In this document: positions 8,322 through 16,640 of the stretch, in pieces
How positions within the stretch are numbered: position 1 is the stretch's first letter
Layout: each line of letters starts with the position of its first letter
DNA from: JAAUTT01 sp963846585
GTDB lineage: Bacteria; Bacteroidota; Bacteroidia; Bacteroidales; JAAUTT01
Direction: 5' to 3'
DNA length: 64,000 bases
NCBI GenBank assembly: GCA_963846585.1
Contig: CAWJWO010000008.1
Span: forward strand, 1-64,000
Program-made: the position numbers and the translations under genes
Notes under the pieces: generated by a model
What the model was told of the DNA's origin: nothing
What the model saw: the letters and a program-made list of their open reading frames with translations, nothing else
Database searches by the model: none

Positions 8322-9943
8322 CAACATTAGATTTTACGGCTCAAACAAAAGAATTGATTGATAACCTGAAAGGTATTTGTGCCACCTATGGTTTAGGAAA
8401 CGATGGTAATGAATTTAAAATCATTACACAGGTGTTTCTGTACAAATTCATGAACGATAAGTTTGGCTATGAAATAAAACAACTGGAACCCAAACTGAAA
8501 AATGCTGAAAGCTGGGAACAGGAAATTGCAAAATATACAGACAGTCAATACGAGATGCTGCTTTTGCGTATGAATCCCGATAGTGCGAAGCTAAAGAGGG
8601 CACATTATTTATCTAATTTATACAATCGCCAGGACAAAGAAGAATTTGCCAAATTTTTTGACGACACCTTACGTGATATTGCCATTTTCAACAACGAAAT
8701 ATTCTCCGTTAAAACGGGTACAGGTGCTAAAATTACTCTGTTCGATGAATTAAGCAATTACATTACCGATAGCAGCCAGCGTGATAATTTCTGTAAAGCC
8801 ATTATCAACCAATTGGTAAATTTCAGTTTCGAGAAAATATTCAGTCAAAAGTTCGATTTTTTCTCTACTATTTTTGAATACCTCATTAAAGATTACAACA
8901 AAGACGGTGGAGGTAAATATGCCGAATACTACACACCTCATGCAGTGGCTAAAATTATGGCTTCAATTTTGGTTGATAAACCAGTAAGCAATGTTAGTTG
9001 CGATGACCCTTCGGCGGGTTCAGGTACGCTTTTAATGAACCTTGCCCATGCCATTGGCGAAGACCGCTGCACCATATATTCGCAGGATATTTCACAGAAA
9101 AGCAGCAGCATGTTGCGCTTGAACCTGATTTTAAATAATCTCGTACATTCCATTCAAAACATTATTCAGGGCAATACCCTGCTTACGCCCTACCACAAAG
9201 TGGGCGATAAGCTAATGACTTTCGATTATATTGTATCGAACCCACCCTTTAAACTCGATTTTAGCGATTACCGCAACGACCTCGAAAGCAAACAAAACCA
9301 CGAACGTTTTTTTGCAGGCATTCCCAATATTCCCAATAAGGATAAGGATAAAATGTCTATTTACCTGCTTTTTATCCAGCATATTATGTTCACCATGTCG
9401 GCAAAAGGCAAAGCGGCCATTGTAGTACCTACAGGTTTTATTACTGCCCAAAGCGGCATCGAAAAGAAAATACGGGAACGTTTGGTAGAACAAAAAATGC
9501 TTCGTGGAGTTGTGAGTATGCCAAGCAATATTTTTGCCACCACAGGCACTAACGTTTCAATTTTGTTTCTGGACAAGACAAATACCAAAGGCGACATAGT
9601 ATTGATGGATGCCTCAAAGCTCGGAACAACTGTAAAAGAAGGCAAGAACCAAAAAACCTTACTCTCTCCCGAAGAAGAACAATTGATAATTAACACTTTT
9701 AACAAACACGAAGCCAAAGAAGATTTTACAGTCGTAGTTTCTTATGAGCAAATAAAAGAAAAAAATTATTCGTTTAGCGCAGGGCAATATTTCGAGGTGA
9801 AAATTGAATATACCGACATTACCGCCGAAGATTTTACCTTTAAAATGAATAGCTTTTCAAAGAACCTCGATGCTCTATTTGCTGAATCAAATTTGCTTGA
9901 AAAAGAAATCAAAAAGCAATTGGGAGGCTTGAAGTATGAGTAA
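8318..9943 (+). CDS. hsdM: Type I modification methyltransferase, subunit M
   Basis: The adenine-N6 methyltransferase subunit (541 aa). The N-terminal HsdM_N helical domain (about 1-165) is followed by the N6_Mtase core, with SAM-binding motif I DPSAGSGTLL (about 229) and catalytic motif IV SNPPF (about 307). AEYYTPHAVAKIM is the usual FYTP-type lead-in motif. With HsdS it methylates the host recognition site, and with HsdR it completes the restriction complex. It overlaps hsdR by 4 nt and hsdS by 8 nt. The sequence is intact, so the modification function is expected to be active. Confidence 0.96.
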   Translation: MTTLDFTAQTKELIDNLKGICATYGLGNDGNEFKIITQVFLYKFMNDKFGYEIKQLEPKLKNAESWEQEIAKYTDSQYEMLLLRMNPDSAKLKRAHYLSNLYNRQDKEEFAKFFDDTLRDIAIFNNEIFSVKTGTGAKITLFDELSNYITDSSQRDNFCKAIINQLVNFSFEKIFSQKFDFFSTIFEYLIKDYNKDGGGKYAEYYTPHAVAKIMASILVDKPVSNVSCDDPSAGSGTLLMNLAHAIGEDRCTIYSQDISQKSSSMLRLNLILNNLVHSIQNIIQGNTLLTPYHKVGDKLMTFDYIVSNPPFKLDFSDYRNDLESKQNHERFFAGIPNIPNKDKDKMSIYLLFIQHIMFTMSAKGKAAIVVPTGFITAQSGIEKKIRERLVEQKMLRGVVSMPSNIFATTGTNVSILFLDKTNTKGDIVLMDASKLGTTVKEGKNQKTLLSPEEEQLIINTFNKHEAKEDFTVVVSYEQIKEKNYSFSAGQYFEVKIEYTDITAEDFTFKMNSFSKNLDALFAESNLLEKEIKKQLGGLKYE

Positions 9944-11204
9944 TTTAATAGAGTTAAAAAAGGCAGTCAAATACAATACAAAGAGAATTTCTTCAGACAA
10001 AATAACACTTGAAACATTTGTAACAACTGATAATGTATTACAAAACAAAGCTGGTATTTCAATTGCTTCTAACCTCCCCCCTAAAGGAAGCTCAATGCCT
10101 GCTTATGAATCAGATAATATTTTAGTTGCTAATATTCGCCCATATCTCAAAAAAATATGGTATTCTGATAGGGTAGGTGGCTGTTCAGCCGATGTTTTAG
10201 TATTTGAAGTGAATAAGGGTTACTATCCAAAATATGTTTATTATTCAATGTTCAGAGATGATTTTTTTGAACATATGATGCGTGGTTCAAAAGGTACTAA
10301 AATGCCACGTGGCGATAAGAATCAAATTTTAGATTTTCTTATACCAGACTTTGAATTTCTAACCCAACAAAAAATAGCATCCGTACTTTCCGTCCTCGAT
10401 TCCAAAATCGAACTCAACAACCGCATAAATTCAGAATTAGAAGCAATGGCCAAAACCATATACGACTATTGGTTTGTGCAATTCGATTTTCCAGACGCAA
10501 ACGGCAAGCCATATAAAACAAGTGGTGGTAAAATGGTTTGGAATGAGGAGTTAAAAAGGGAAATTCCTCAGGGTGAAGGATGGTGCATTGGCACATTATT
10601 AGATATTGCAAACTATGATAATGGCTTGCCTTGCCAAAAATTCCGACCAACTGGGCAAGAATATTTGAGAGTAATAAAAATCCGTGAAATGAATGAAGGG
10701 TTCTCATCAAATACCGAATTAGTACGGCACAATATTCCAGCAAAATCAATTATTGAAAATGGAGATGTTTTATTTTCATGGTCTGCGTCTTTGGAGGTAA
10801 AAATATGGTCAGGTGGGAAAGGAGCTCTAAATCAACATATTTTCAAAGTTACTTCAATCGATTTTCCGAAATCATTTTACTATTACCAGCTTTTAAATTA
10901 TTTGCAGCACTTCAAAATGATGGCTGAGAATCGTAAAACAACTATGGGTCATATAACTCAAGAACATTTGCAACAAAGTAGAATATCTATTCCACCAAAG
11001 GTTTTAATAAAAGAATTAGAAAAGATTATAGCTCCAATTTTTGCAAAAAAATTGAATAATGAAATTGAAAATCAGCAACTTTCAAACCTTCGTGATTGGC
11101 TTTTACCAATGCTCATGAATGGACAGGTAAAGGTAAGCGAAAGTGCAAAAGAACTGAAAGCTTATACAATGGGTAGCGTGGTAAATATTACAGCAGAGCC
11201 TTGA
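9936..11204 (+). CDS. hsdS: Type I restriction specificity subunit S
   Basis: The DNA-recognition subunit (422 aa) with two target-recognition domains, about 1-150 and 215-360. Each is followed by a conserved helical spacer: FLTQQKIASVLSVLDSKIELNNRIN near 155 and a shorter copy near 360 (IIAPIFAKKLNNEIENQQL). Between them is the typical YDYWFVQFDFPDANGKPYK linker seen in Bacteroidota HsdS. The two half-site specificities cannot be read from sequence. It follows hsdM with an 8-nt overlap and lies 22 nt upstream of the STAS-HATPase gene, which is therefore probably on the same transcript. Confidence 0.95.
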   Translation: MSNLIELKKAVKYNTKRISSDKITLETFVTTDNVLQNKAGISIASNLPPKGSSMPAYESDNILVANIRPYLKKIWYSDRVGGCSADVLVFEVNKGYYPKYVYYSMFRDDFFEHMMRGSKGTKMPRGDKNQILDFLIPDFEFLTQQKIASVLSVLDSKIELNNRINSELEAMAKTIYDYWFVQFDFPDANGKPYKTSGGKMVWNEELKREIPQGEGWCIGTLLDIANYDNGLPCQKFRPTGQEYLRVIKIREMNEGFSSNTELVRHNIPAKSIIENGDVLFSWSASLEVKIWSGGKGALNQHIFKVTSIDFPKSFYYYQLLNYLQHFKMMAENRKTTMGHITQEHLQQSRISIPPKVLIKELEKIIAPIFAKKLNNEIENQQLSNLRDWLLPMLMNGQVKVSESAKELKAYTMGSVVNITAEP

Positions 11205-11226
11205 TGCAATTAATAAATATTGATTT

Positions 11227-12102
11227 ATGGCATACAATCAAGAGGCAACTATTATAAAACCAAATTGCAATTTTATTGACACAACCGCTACTGGCGTAGC
11301 TGAAATATTAAACTTTTATAAAAAAGCATGTGCTTCCGGCTCGTCAAAAATAACATTCGACATTCAAAATCTTTCAAATTTCGATGGCAATTTGTCTGCT
11401 ATCCTTTTAGCTTTAATTCACAAATTAAAAAAGGAGCATCATAAATATGTTTATGTTGAAATACCAAAACACATAAATGTCTTATTCCGTAACGGGTTAG
11501 TTTCTCATTTAATGGGCAAAGGCAACGAAAACCAATTCGAAGATTCACGGGAAAGCACAATACCATTAAGGTCGTTTCAATTAGATGAAGATGAAAAATT
11601 TTCAAATTATTTGCATACTGATTTTTTTGGCCATCGTGGTTTAGATAATATTAATTCTGCAATTAAGAAAAGTTTGTGTTCCCAATTCGTGGAAATTTAT
11701 AACAATGTTCAGATTCATTCAAACGCTATACATCCAATGTTTACTTGTGGCCAATATTTTCCACAACAATCAGTTTTAAAATTCACAATGGCTGATTTAG
11801 GTGATGGGTTCTTGAAAAAAATCCAAATACATACGAAAGGTGAAATTTCTACAGATACTAAAGCAATTGAATGGGCTTTATTGAACACAAATACAACCAA
11901 AGATTTTAAAATATATGGGCCAGGTGGTACAGGGTTAAAAGATTTAAAAAAATATTGTGAATTAAATAATGGCTCATTACAAATTGCGTCAGGTTCTAAT
12001 ATGTTAACATTTGTTAAGGGCAAAATTGTTGACAGTAAACTATTGGTTCCCTTCAAAGGGGCTGTTGTTAACTTGATTTTTAGGGATTTAAAATTAAACT
12101 AA
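11227..12102 (+). CDS. STAS-like / HATPase (GHKL) ATP-binding protein
   Basis: A 291-aa cytoplasmic protein with two parts. Residues about 35-100 look like a STAS fold: ITFDIQNLSNFDGNLSAIL then KYVYVEIPKHINVLFRNGL. Residues about 145-255 are a GHKL ATPase: N-box EIYNNVQIHS (about 156), G1 box ADLGDGF (about 189) and G2 box GPGGTGLKDL (about 231). There is no His phosphoacceptor, membrane segment or DNA-binding domain. This is the layout of anti-sigma-type kinases that switch partners by phosphorylating STAS proteins. A DUF4325 STAS-like protein and a PIN nuclease follow. It sits 22 nt behind hsdS. The three-gene unit is inferred to be an add-on defence or regulatory cassette of the restriction locus. 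Confidence 0.8.
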   Translation: MAYNQEATIIKPNCNFIDTTATGVAEILNFYKKACASGSSKITFDIQNLSNFDGNLSAILLALIHKLKKEHHKYVYVEIPKHINVLFRNGLVSHLMGKGNENQFEDSRESTIPLRSFQLDEDEKFSNYLHTDFFGHRGLDNINSAIKKSLCSQFVEIYNNVQIHSNAIHPMFTCGQYFPQQSVLKFTMADLGDGFLKKIQIHTKGEISTDTKAIEWALLNTNTTKDFKIYGPGGTGLKDLKKYCELNNGSLQIASGSNMLTFVKGKIVDSKLLVPFKGAVVNLIFRDLKLN

Positions 12103-12141
12103 ACATTGGGTTGATTGTTTCGTATATATTATATAATTTTA

Positions 12142-12149
12142 TACTTTTG
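12142..12149 (+). promoter_or_regulatory. Candidate promoter of DUF4325-PIN pair
   Basis: TACTTTTG matches the Bacteroidota -7 consensus TAnnTTTG and lies 8 nt before the ATG of the DUF4325 gene. A TTG occurs 24 nt upstream (12115-12117), slightly far for a -33 box. If real, the message would be nearly leaderless and would allow the STAS-like/PIN pair to be made separately from the restriction operon. Confidence 0.4.
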
Positions 12150-12157
12150 CCAATCAC

Positions 12158-12496
12158 ATGAAAAAACTAATTTCTGATATTATTGGCTCTAATGTTGCAA
12201 TCTCACCTACAAAAGGCAACATCCTTTATGAGCATTTTTTGGCAGTTTTAAAATCACTTGAAAAAGTTGAGTATTCCTTTTCTGGGTTACAGGATTGTTC
12301 TTCTGCATTTTGCAATGCTTCAATAGGTAAATTATATATGAATTTTTCACCTTCACAAGTCGCAGCAATTATTTCATTTACTGGTTTTGAATCCAATGAA
12401 ATTTGGATTGATAAAGTAAATCGTGCTATTAACTTGGGTACTGAAGTAAATTTTAGAAATAGCAATCTTCAGGCACTTGAGGCTGTAATGGCATAG
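12158..12496 (+). CDS. STAS-like domain protein, DUF4325 family (112 aa)
   Basis: A small single-domain protein with the DUF4325 pattern: a hydrophobic strand EYSFSGLQDCSSAFCNASIGKL (about 38-59) containing the conserved SSxF run, then SPSQVAAIISFTGF. DUF4325 members are STAS-like and commonly pair with GHKL ATPases, as anti-sigma antagonists do. Here the likely partner is the STAS-HATPase encoded 55 nt upstream, and the PIN gene begins 11 nt downstream. The SS pair at about 48-49 is a candidate phospho-site by analogy with SpoIIAA, which is inference only. Confidence 0.75.
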   Translation: MKKLISDIIGSNVAISPTKGNILYEHFLAVLKSLEKVEYSFSGLQDCSSAFCNASIGKLYMNFSPSQVAAIISFTGFESNEIWIDKVNRAINLGTEVNFRNSNLQALEAVMA

Positions 12497-12507
12497 CATT
12501 CAATCCA

Positions 12508-13131
12508 ATGGCTTTTGAGAACATTAAGAACATCAAATCCGTAAACCCAAAAGAAGGAAATTACTATTTACTTGATACAAATATCTGGGTATATGCAATA
12601 AACAGCATTCTTTTACCTCAAAACCCAGATAAAGGAAACTCCTTATACACCCAATTCTTTTTTAATTTAATTGATTGCGAAGCAAAACCACGTCCTCGAA
12701 TTATTTTAGGTAGCTTGTTAATGTCTGAAATAGTGAATACCTATTTAAAAAAATATGCTATGCCCGAATATCTATTTTTAACCTATGATAAAAAGGGAGA
12801 AAAAAGACCACCGAATTTTGACTATAAAGCACATTATCGGCCAACTGACCATTTTAAAACAAATTATCGCCTAATTCTCAACGAAATTAAAGCGTACAAT
12901 GAAGTAATACATTTGGTCGATGATAGTTTTAACGAATTTAAGCCATTTCAATTTGGCAAAAATTGCCCTGCCGATATGGATTTTAACGACTATTACTATT
13001 TTTTAATGGCCTGTAAATTAAGCAAAACTCACAATCAATTTTCTTTCGTAACAAATGATGGAGACTTCCACGTTAATAATTTCGAGATACTTACAGCAAA
13101 CAAAGCATTGTTAGATTTGAAGTTGAAATAA
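12508..13131 (+). CDS. PIN-domain ribonuclease-like protein (207 aa)
   Basis: A PIN (PilT N-terminal) nuclease fold. The first catalytic acid is in YYLLDTNIWVY (D23), the second is probably E in LLMSEIVNTYL (about 74), and the others are in PADMDFNDYYYFLMA (about 152-166) and VTNDGDFHV (about 185). The full acidic set suggests an active Mg-dependent RNase. At 207 aa it is longer than typical VapC toxins (about 130 aa), and no VapB-like antitoxin is adjacent. Instead it is preceded by a STAS-like DUF4325 gene (11-nt gap) and a STAS-HATPase. I infer that the nuclease is held in check by that switch rather than by a classical antitoxin. Confidence 0.8.
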   Translation: MAFENIKNIKSVNPKEGNYYLLDTNIWVYAINSILLPQNPDKGNSLYTQFFFNLIDCEAKPRPRIILGSLLMSEIVNTYLKKYAMPEYLFLTYDKKGEKRPPNFDYKAHYRPTDHFKTNYRLILNEIKAYNEVIHLVDDSFNEFKPFQFGKNCPADMDFNDYYYFLMACKLSKTHNQFSFVTNDGDFHVNNFEILTANKALLDLKLK

Positions 13132-13157
13132 TTCAGGTATAATTTTGGGAAGTAAAA

Positions 13158-13820
13158 TTAGTTGCTGATTTTTTTACAATACTCAAATTTTTCTAATTGT
13201 GAGTAATTGGGTTCCTCAATTTCTGCATACTTAGCAATAATAGACCTAGTTTCTCCGCCTAACCTTTTTGCCATTTTCTTTTTTTCTTTCTCTGGTAGTT
13301 GATGCCAATAAATTCCATCTCCTAAATCCCATCGTATTGAGAAATGCCAATAATTCCATTTCGCAGGTGTATGTTGTATTTTACAAATTGCATTGCATTG
13401 CTTAGAAATATTAGGGTTAGTATAATCGGCTCGTATTCCGTTAATCTTTTTTATTAGAATAACCCAAAAACCTCTATTGGGGTTATTGATAAATTCAGTT
13501 TGATATTCAGGCGGTATAACATCTTCATCTGGTTCACAATATGAACCAAATTTTTCATTTCCTAACTCTGTTAGTTCAATATGTATATGTTTTGTATCAT
13601 AAACACCTAATAGACTTGTTGATAAATCATTCATTCTATCTCTTGGTGTACAAATATGTTCTTGCTTAACTTGTTTTAATGTTTCATCATATATATCTTC
13701 CCTATTATTTGTTGTTGTAAATCGTATTAAATAATGATTAAATAAATCACTATTAATATGTTTATAATTTGGATTGGGTAAGATTTCAGATGGATACTTC
13801 TTCATTATATTGCAACTCAA
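13158..13820 (-). CDS. Third protein of leftward operon A (HxPxxxNYxH family, 220 aa)
   Basis: Unknown function. Start region KYPSEILPNPNYKHI; central ISTSL-like segment DLSTSLLGVYDTKHIHIEL; FWVILIKKI strand; then IQHTPAKWNYWHFSIRW, the most distinctive motif. The same features in the same order occur in the third protein of operon B (19359-19928): YPDRLVPNSKQIKI, then VKHSPTVSNYYHCILFF. It overlaps the middle gene by 35 nt (or 20 nt if translation starts at the MKKYPS methionine, 13805), showing coupled translation. No signal peptide or membrane span. The His residues around NYxH could be catalytic or metal-binding, but this is a guess. Confidence 0.75.
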   Translation of the reverse strand: MSCNIMKKYPSEILPNPNYKHINSDLFNHYLIRFTTTNNREDIYDETLKQVKQEHICTPRDRMNDLSTSLLGVYDTKHIHIELTELGNEKFGSYCEPDEDVIPPEYQTEFINNPNRGFWVILIKKINGIRADYTNPNISKQCNAICKIQHTPAKWNYWHFSIRWDLGDGIYWHQLPEKEKKKMAKRLGGETRSIIAKYAEIEEPNYSQLEKFEYCKKISN

Positions 13821-14394
13821 ATTTCAAAGCAGTATTGGGTAACAACATATTGTTTACTTCAAAAATTGTATCAGTTAAACTTCCCGCAAAACTTGGTAAT
13901 TTATCATCCCCCTTAAATACAGTTAAAGTAGCTTCATCATCTTCAATATCTTCAACATTTAAAAAGTGCTGTATATAAAAGCTATAGTTATCTTTCTTTA
14001 ATGTATAGAAGATACTTTGTTCATGCGTCAGTTCCATTGAAATAATATCAGGTTCTATTTCAAGTAAACTATTTAATGATTGTGACATTTTTAATTTTGC
14101 AGCTTCAAATTCAATGCCTTCTAAATAAGGTTTAAGCTTTTCGAATTGTTGTTTAAATAATAAATCAAACTCAACAAATTTTTTATTTTTATAAAATAGC
14201 TGCAAATTATTAGCAGTCCTTTCATTTGGCTTACATGCGTAATAGGAGTTAAAATTAAAAAAAGGATTATCATCAGCACAAATTGCATAAGATGTAGCAC
14301 CAGTGAAATTAGGGTTTCCCCAATTATTCCCTATCCTCCATTCGATAACCTGTATAGGTCTTATATCGTTTATATGTGCAGTTTGTACTGGCAT
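13786..14394 (-). CDS. Middle protein of leftward operon A (202 aa)
   Basis: Unknown function, soluble. The C-terminal half has a beta-rich stretch ELTHEQSIFYTLKKDNYSFY, then IQHF, then DEATLTVFKGDD and FAGSLTDTIFEV. The operon B middle protein shows a matching series: LTDSNSIYFRFYKDGYVGHIE, VF, DIEAIISLYNNDQ, YGRLDALFNLI. The N-terminal halves do not align by eye. Its ATG shares one base with the stop of the TIGR04255 gene (TAATG) and its end overlaps the third gene, so all three products are made from one message. I infer a stable three-protein complex. Confidence 0.75.
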   Translation of the reverse strand: MPVQTAHINDIRPIQVIEWRIGNNWGNPNFTGATSYAICADDNPFFNFNSYYACKPNERTANNLQLFYKNKKFVEFDLLFKQQFEKLKPYLEGIEFEAAKLKMSQSLNSLLEIEPDIISMELTHEQSIFYTLKKDNYSFYIQHFLNVEDIEDDEATLTVFKGDDKLPSFAGSLTDTIFEVNNMLLPNTALKFELQYNEEVSI

Positions 14395-15149
14395 TAATAA
14401 ATAGGATTTAATGTAGCTAAAAAATTTTCATTCAGAAGATTGAAAAATATATCCTTTTCTTTGATATGTACTTCTTCTATATTTTGTAAAAGTTTATTAA
14501 TATCTGTTTCGCTAAAATTTTCCTTAATAACATCTATATCAATAATAGAAATTGGCGCAATTGCAACCTGATTCAAAAAAGCTTTGGGGCTAATGATTTG
14601 TAATTTATTATTAAGATTTAAGTTTACTCTCAAATCATCTACTTTAAATTCTGAATGAAATGTATATGTTTCAGAATTTATTTCTGGCATCCCAAAAGAA
14701 AATGAAAACTTAATACAGTTTTTTAAATCTATATTAGGATAAACATTAATATATCTTATTCCTATCCTTGTATAATTTTCAATAATTTTTGCTTCTGTTA
14801 ATTGATTTAGAACTTTCTCAATTTCGGGTTTATATTTATCCCATGTAATATATTCCTTAAGGCAGTTAAAAATAATTGAGTTAGGTTTAAGTTCTATTTT
14901 AATTTTATCATTATAAAATAATGTTTGCTCTCCAAATGATATTTTTAATTCTTGTGGCAGATTAAAAGGCATTGGCATTGGTACAGGCAATTGCTGATTG
15001 CCTATTGGTCTATTAGTGTATGTATATGTATCATCAAAAGTTTTATAAAATAAACCAAAAGCCACTTCAAAAGGTACACTTGCAGTATATTTTATTTCAA
15101 CGATTGCGTCCTTTAAATTGTCAGGTGTAATATGTTTTGGTATTTTCAT
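14394..15149 (-). CDS. TIGR04255-family protein (251 aa), first gene of operon A
   Basis: The N-terminal LKDAIVEIKYTASVPFE, the central YTRIGIRYINVYPN and the C-terminal VHIKEKDIFFNLLNENFLATLNP are the hallmarks of the sporadically distributed TIGR04255 family (about 250 aa; function unknown to me). The length is typical. The first gene of a tight leftward operon (1-nt overlap with the next gene), it follows a TATCTTTG promoter box at 15193-15200. Operon B begins in the same place with a shorter protein showing a possible counterpart of the IGIRY strand. The setting next to a type I restriction operon and a PIN cassette suggests, but does not prove, a defence role. Confidence 0.8.
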   Translation of the reverse strand: MKIPKHITPDNLKDAIVEIKYTASVPFEVAFGLFYKTFDDTYTYTNRPIGNQQLPVPMPMPFNLPQELKISFGEQTLFYNDKIKIELKPNSIIFNCLKEYITWDKYKPEIEKVLNQLTEAKIIENYTRIGIRYINVYPNIDLKNCIKFSFSFGMPEINSETYTFHSEFKVDDLRVNLNLNNKLQIISPKAFLNQVAIAPISIIDIDVIKENFSETDINKLLQNIEEVHIKEKDIFFNLLNENFLATLNPIY

Positions 15150-15192
15150 TAAAATTTGAGTTCATAATGTTTGCCACTACTACCCTTTATCA

Positions 15193-15200
15193 CAAAGATA
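15193..15200 (-). promoter_or_regulatory. -7 box of operon A
   Basis: Read on the minus strand, TATCTTTG is a perfect TAnnTTTG box 44 nt before the ATG of the TIGR04255 gene. No TTG is found at the ideal -33 distance; one occurs about 26 nt upstream of the box. Confidence 0.5.
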
Positions 15201-15411
15201 TGTTATTACGATTAATCTAAAGGTTGCAAAATTATAATTTTTAGCGCAAATTCACCATCTTAATTCTAATTTTTCCCTTTTCCTAATCATTACAATATTA
15301 ACTCTTAATTTGCGAAAATGTTATTGTAAGCATTGAAAAATTGTTAAATGCATCTTTTTTTAATTTTTAAGCAGTTTATTCTAGTAAAACTCTTTCCCAT
15401 TCCAGCCGCAC

Positions 15412-16034
15412 AAGCAGGTTATATGGTATTCACTCCATCAAGTCAATACAAAAAGACACGCCAAGCCGTCACAACCCATTTTTATAAACTTGCTTATTTT
15501 TTTAAGGTATAAAAAAGAGCTGTGCCGCCCTTCGGGTGTTCCGTTACACTTCACAGCTTGTCATGCTTTTCATTGCCTTGCTTCCGTTCATTGCAGCCTA
15601 CTTTGTCCTGCAATAAAGCTTCACTCATTACGGCTACATTACATTTCAGGGCTTCGCTGCGCTCAACTACCTTTCATTTCATTTCGCCTCCATTCCTTTC
15701 AGCCTTTTGCAGTCCACCGGCTGCATTGTTTGGCTCGCCTGCGGGTCGCTACGGGCTGCGGCTAACTTTATTTGACTGCCTCCACTTCGTTCTGGCTATT
15801 AAAGCGGTAGCCTTGTGTCGTGCGCTACAGGCTGTCATAGTTTTTGCAAAAATAAAAGGCAAAAACCCCGCCAGCCTTCCGCTTCCACATGTGCCGTCCA
15901 TCGCCTTCGTACCTCAGGCTTCTTGTCCACCACCCTTGCTTAACTCGCAGTGGCTTCGCAAGTCAAACCGTCGGGCGCAAAAAAATTGCACCCTTTGGTT
16001 TGCCTCTTTAGCTCATGGCTGTTATAACCTGCTT
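15412..16034. repeat. GC-richer non-coding block bounded by 12-bp inverted repeat
   Basis: A block clearly richer in G and C than its surroundings, bounded by AAGCAGGTTATA (15412-15423) and its exact reverse complement TATAACCTGCTT (16023-16034). Open frames of 91 and 178 aa run through it, but their translations are Cys/Leu/Ser/His-rich low-complexity strings without start signals, so I do not call genes. An internal stem AGCTGTG/CACAGCT (15518-15524/15552-15558) encloses a CCCTTCGGG motif. The edge motif, read inward on the minus strand as GGTTATAACAGCC, resembles ends of cassette-like repeats common in Bacteroidota. It could be a cassette remnant or a structured RNA. The rest of 15150-15411 holds only AT-rich spacer and the operon A promoter. 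Confidence 0.45.
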
Positions 16035-16414
16035 TTTCCACCCACAGAAAAAAAATAAAAAAAACAAAGGCTAATTTATTTATATAACACATACACCAAA
16101 ACATAATAGCAAAGTTACAGGTGTGGTTGTCAAAGCTGTCAAGTGTTCACTTCGTCATCCTCAAAAAATCTTCCTTTTTCTTTTGCCCAAAACCAAAGAG
16201 GTCAAAACAAAAAGAGTATTTTTTGGTCTGCACTTGCATCATTGCCCCCCAACCTGTGGCAATCAGGCATTATGTTTAAATGTATCTTTCGCCGTAGGTT
16301 GGCTGGCTGGTGGTTAGTTGCCTACACATGCAGTAAGGTTCGCATTCACTATTCTTTCATAGGTGGTGCGGTTCCGTTGGTTTCTATTCAGCTTTTATGG
16401 CTGCAATTCTCATT
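16035..16414. other. Non-coding spacer with possible unannotated transcript
   Basis: No credible gene: the stop-free stretches of 64 and 96 aa give composition unlike a protein, and the longer one runs into the terminator hairpin. The segment contains a small stem ATTGCC/GGCAAT and ends in a clear intrinsic terminator at 16415-16450. Something is therefore probably transcribed rightward through here, either a small RNA or the read-through of the GC-rich block. Confidence 0.35.
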
Positions 16415-16450
16415 AAGTAGGTTGCCTTTCTAGGCAGCTTACTTTTTTTT
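16415..16450 (+). terminator. Intrinsic terminator before IS110 element
   Basis: AAGTAGGTTGCCT (16415-16427) pairs with AGGCAGCTTACTT (16432-16444) across a 4-nt loop with two mismatches, and is followed by an uninterrupted run of T to 16450. This is a standard rho-independent terminator in the plus direction, but no convincing plus-strand gene ends here. Confidence 0.65.
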
Positions 16451-16640
16451 GGCCTATCTGTCTCAAACTGTTGACGCTTGATATATTTTGAAAAAATAAA
16501 AAATAAAGCAAAATTAGGCGGGGCACACTCAAAGCCAACCCGAAAAGTTTTGTAAAGGTCAAGTTCCTATGTTTGTTTTTGGAAGCTATATCAAAGTAAT
16601 TTGTAATTGATAACAGATTACAAACGAAAATATTTTTACT

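Noticed and set aside
12508..13131. Classical VapBC toxin-antitoxin module
   Set aside because: The PIN protein is longer than VapC and the upstream small gene is a STAS-like DUF4325, not an AbrB, RHH or Phd antitoxin.
15412..16034. Integron attC array
   Set aside because: The edge motif has a GTTATAAC flavour, but no integron integrase or repeated attC-type cassettes are visible in this window.
15490..16058. Plus-strand open frames of 91 and 178 aa
   Set aside because: Low-complexity Cys/Leu/His/Ser-rich translation of a GC-rich inverted-repeat block, with no start signal or domain.
16123..16433. Overlapping frames of 64 and 96 aa before IS110
   Set aside because: The longer one ends inside a rho-independent terminator and neither shows protein-like composition.
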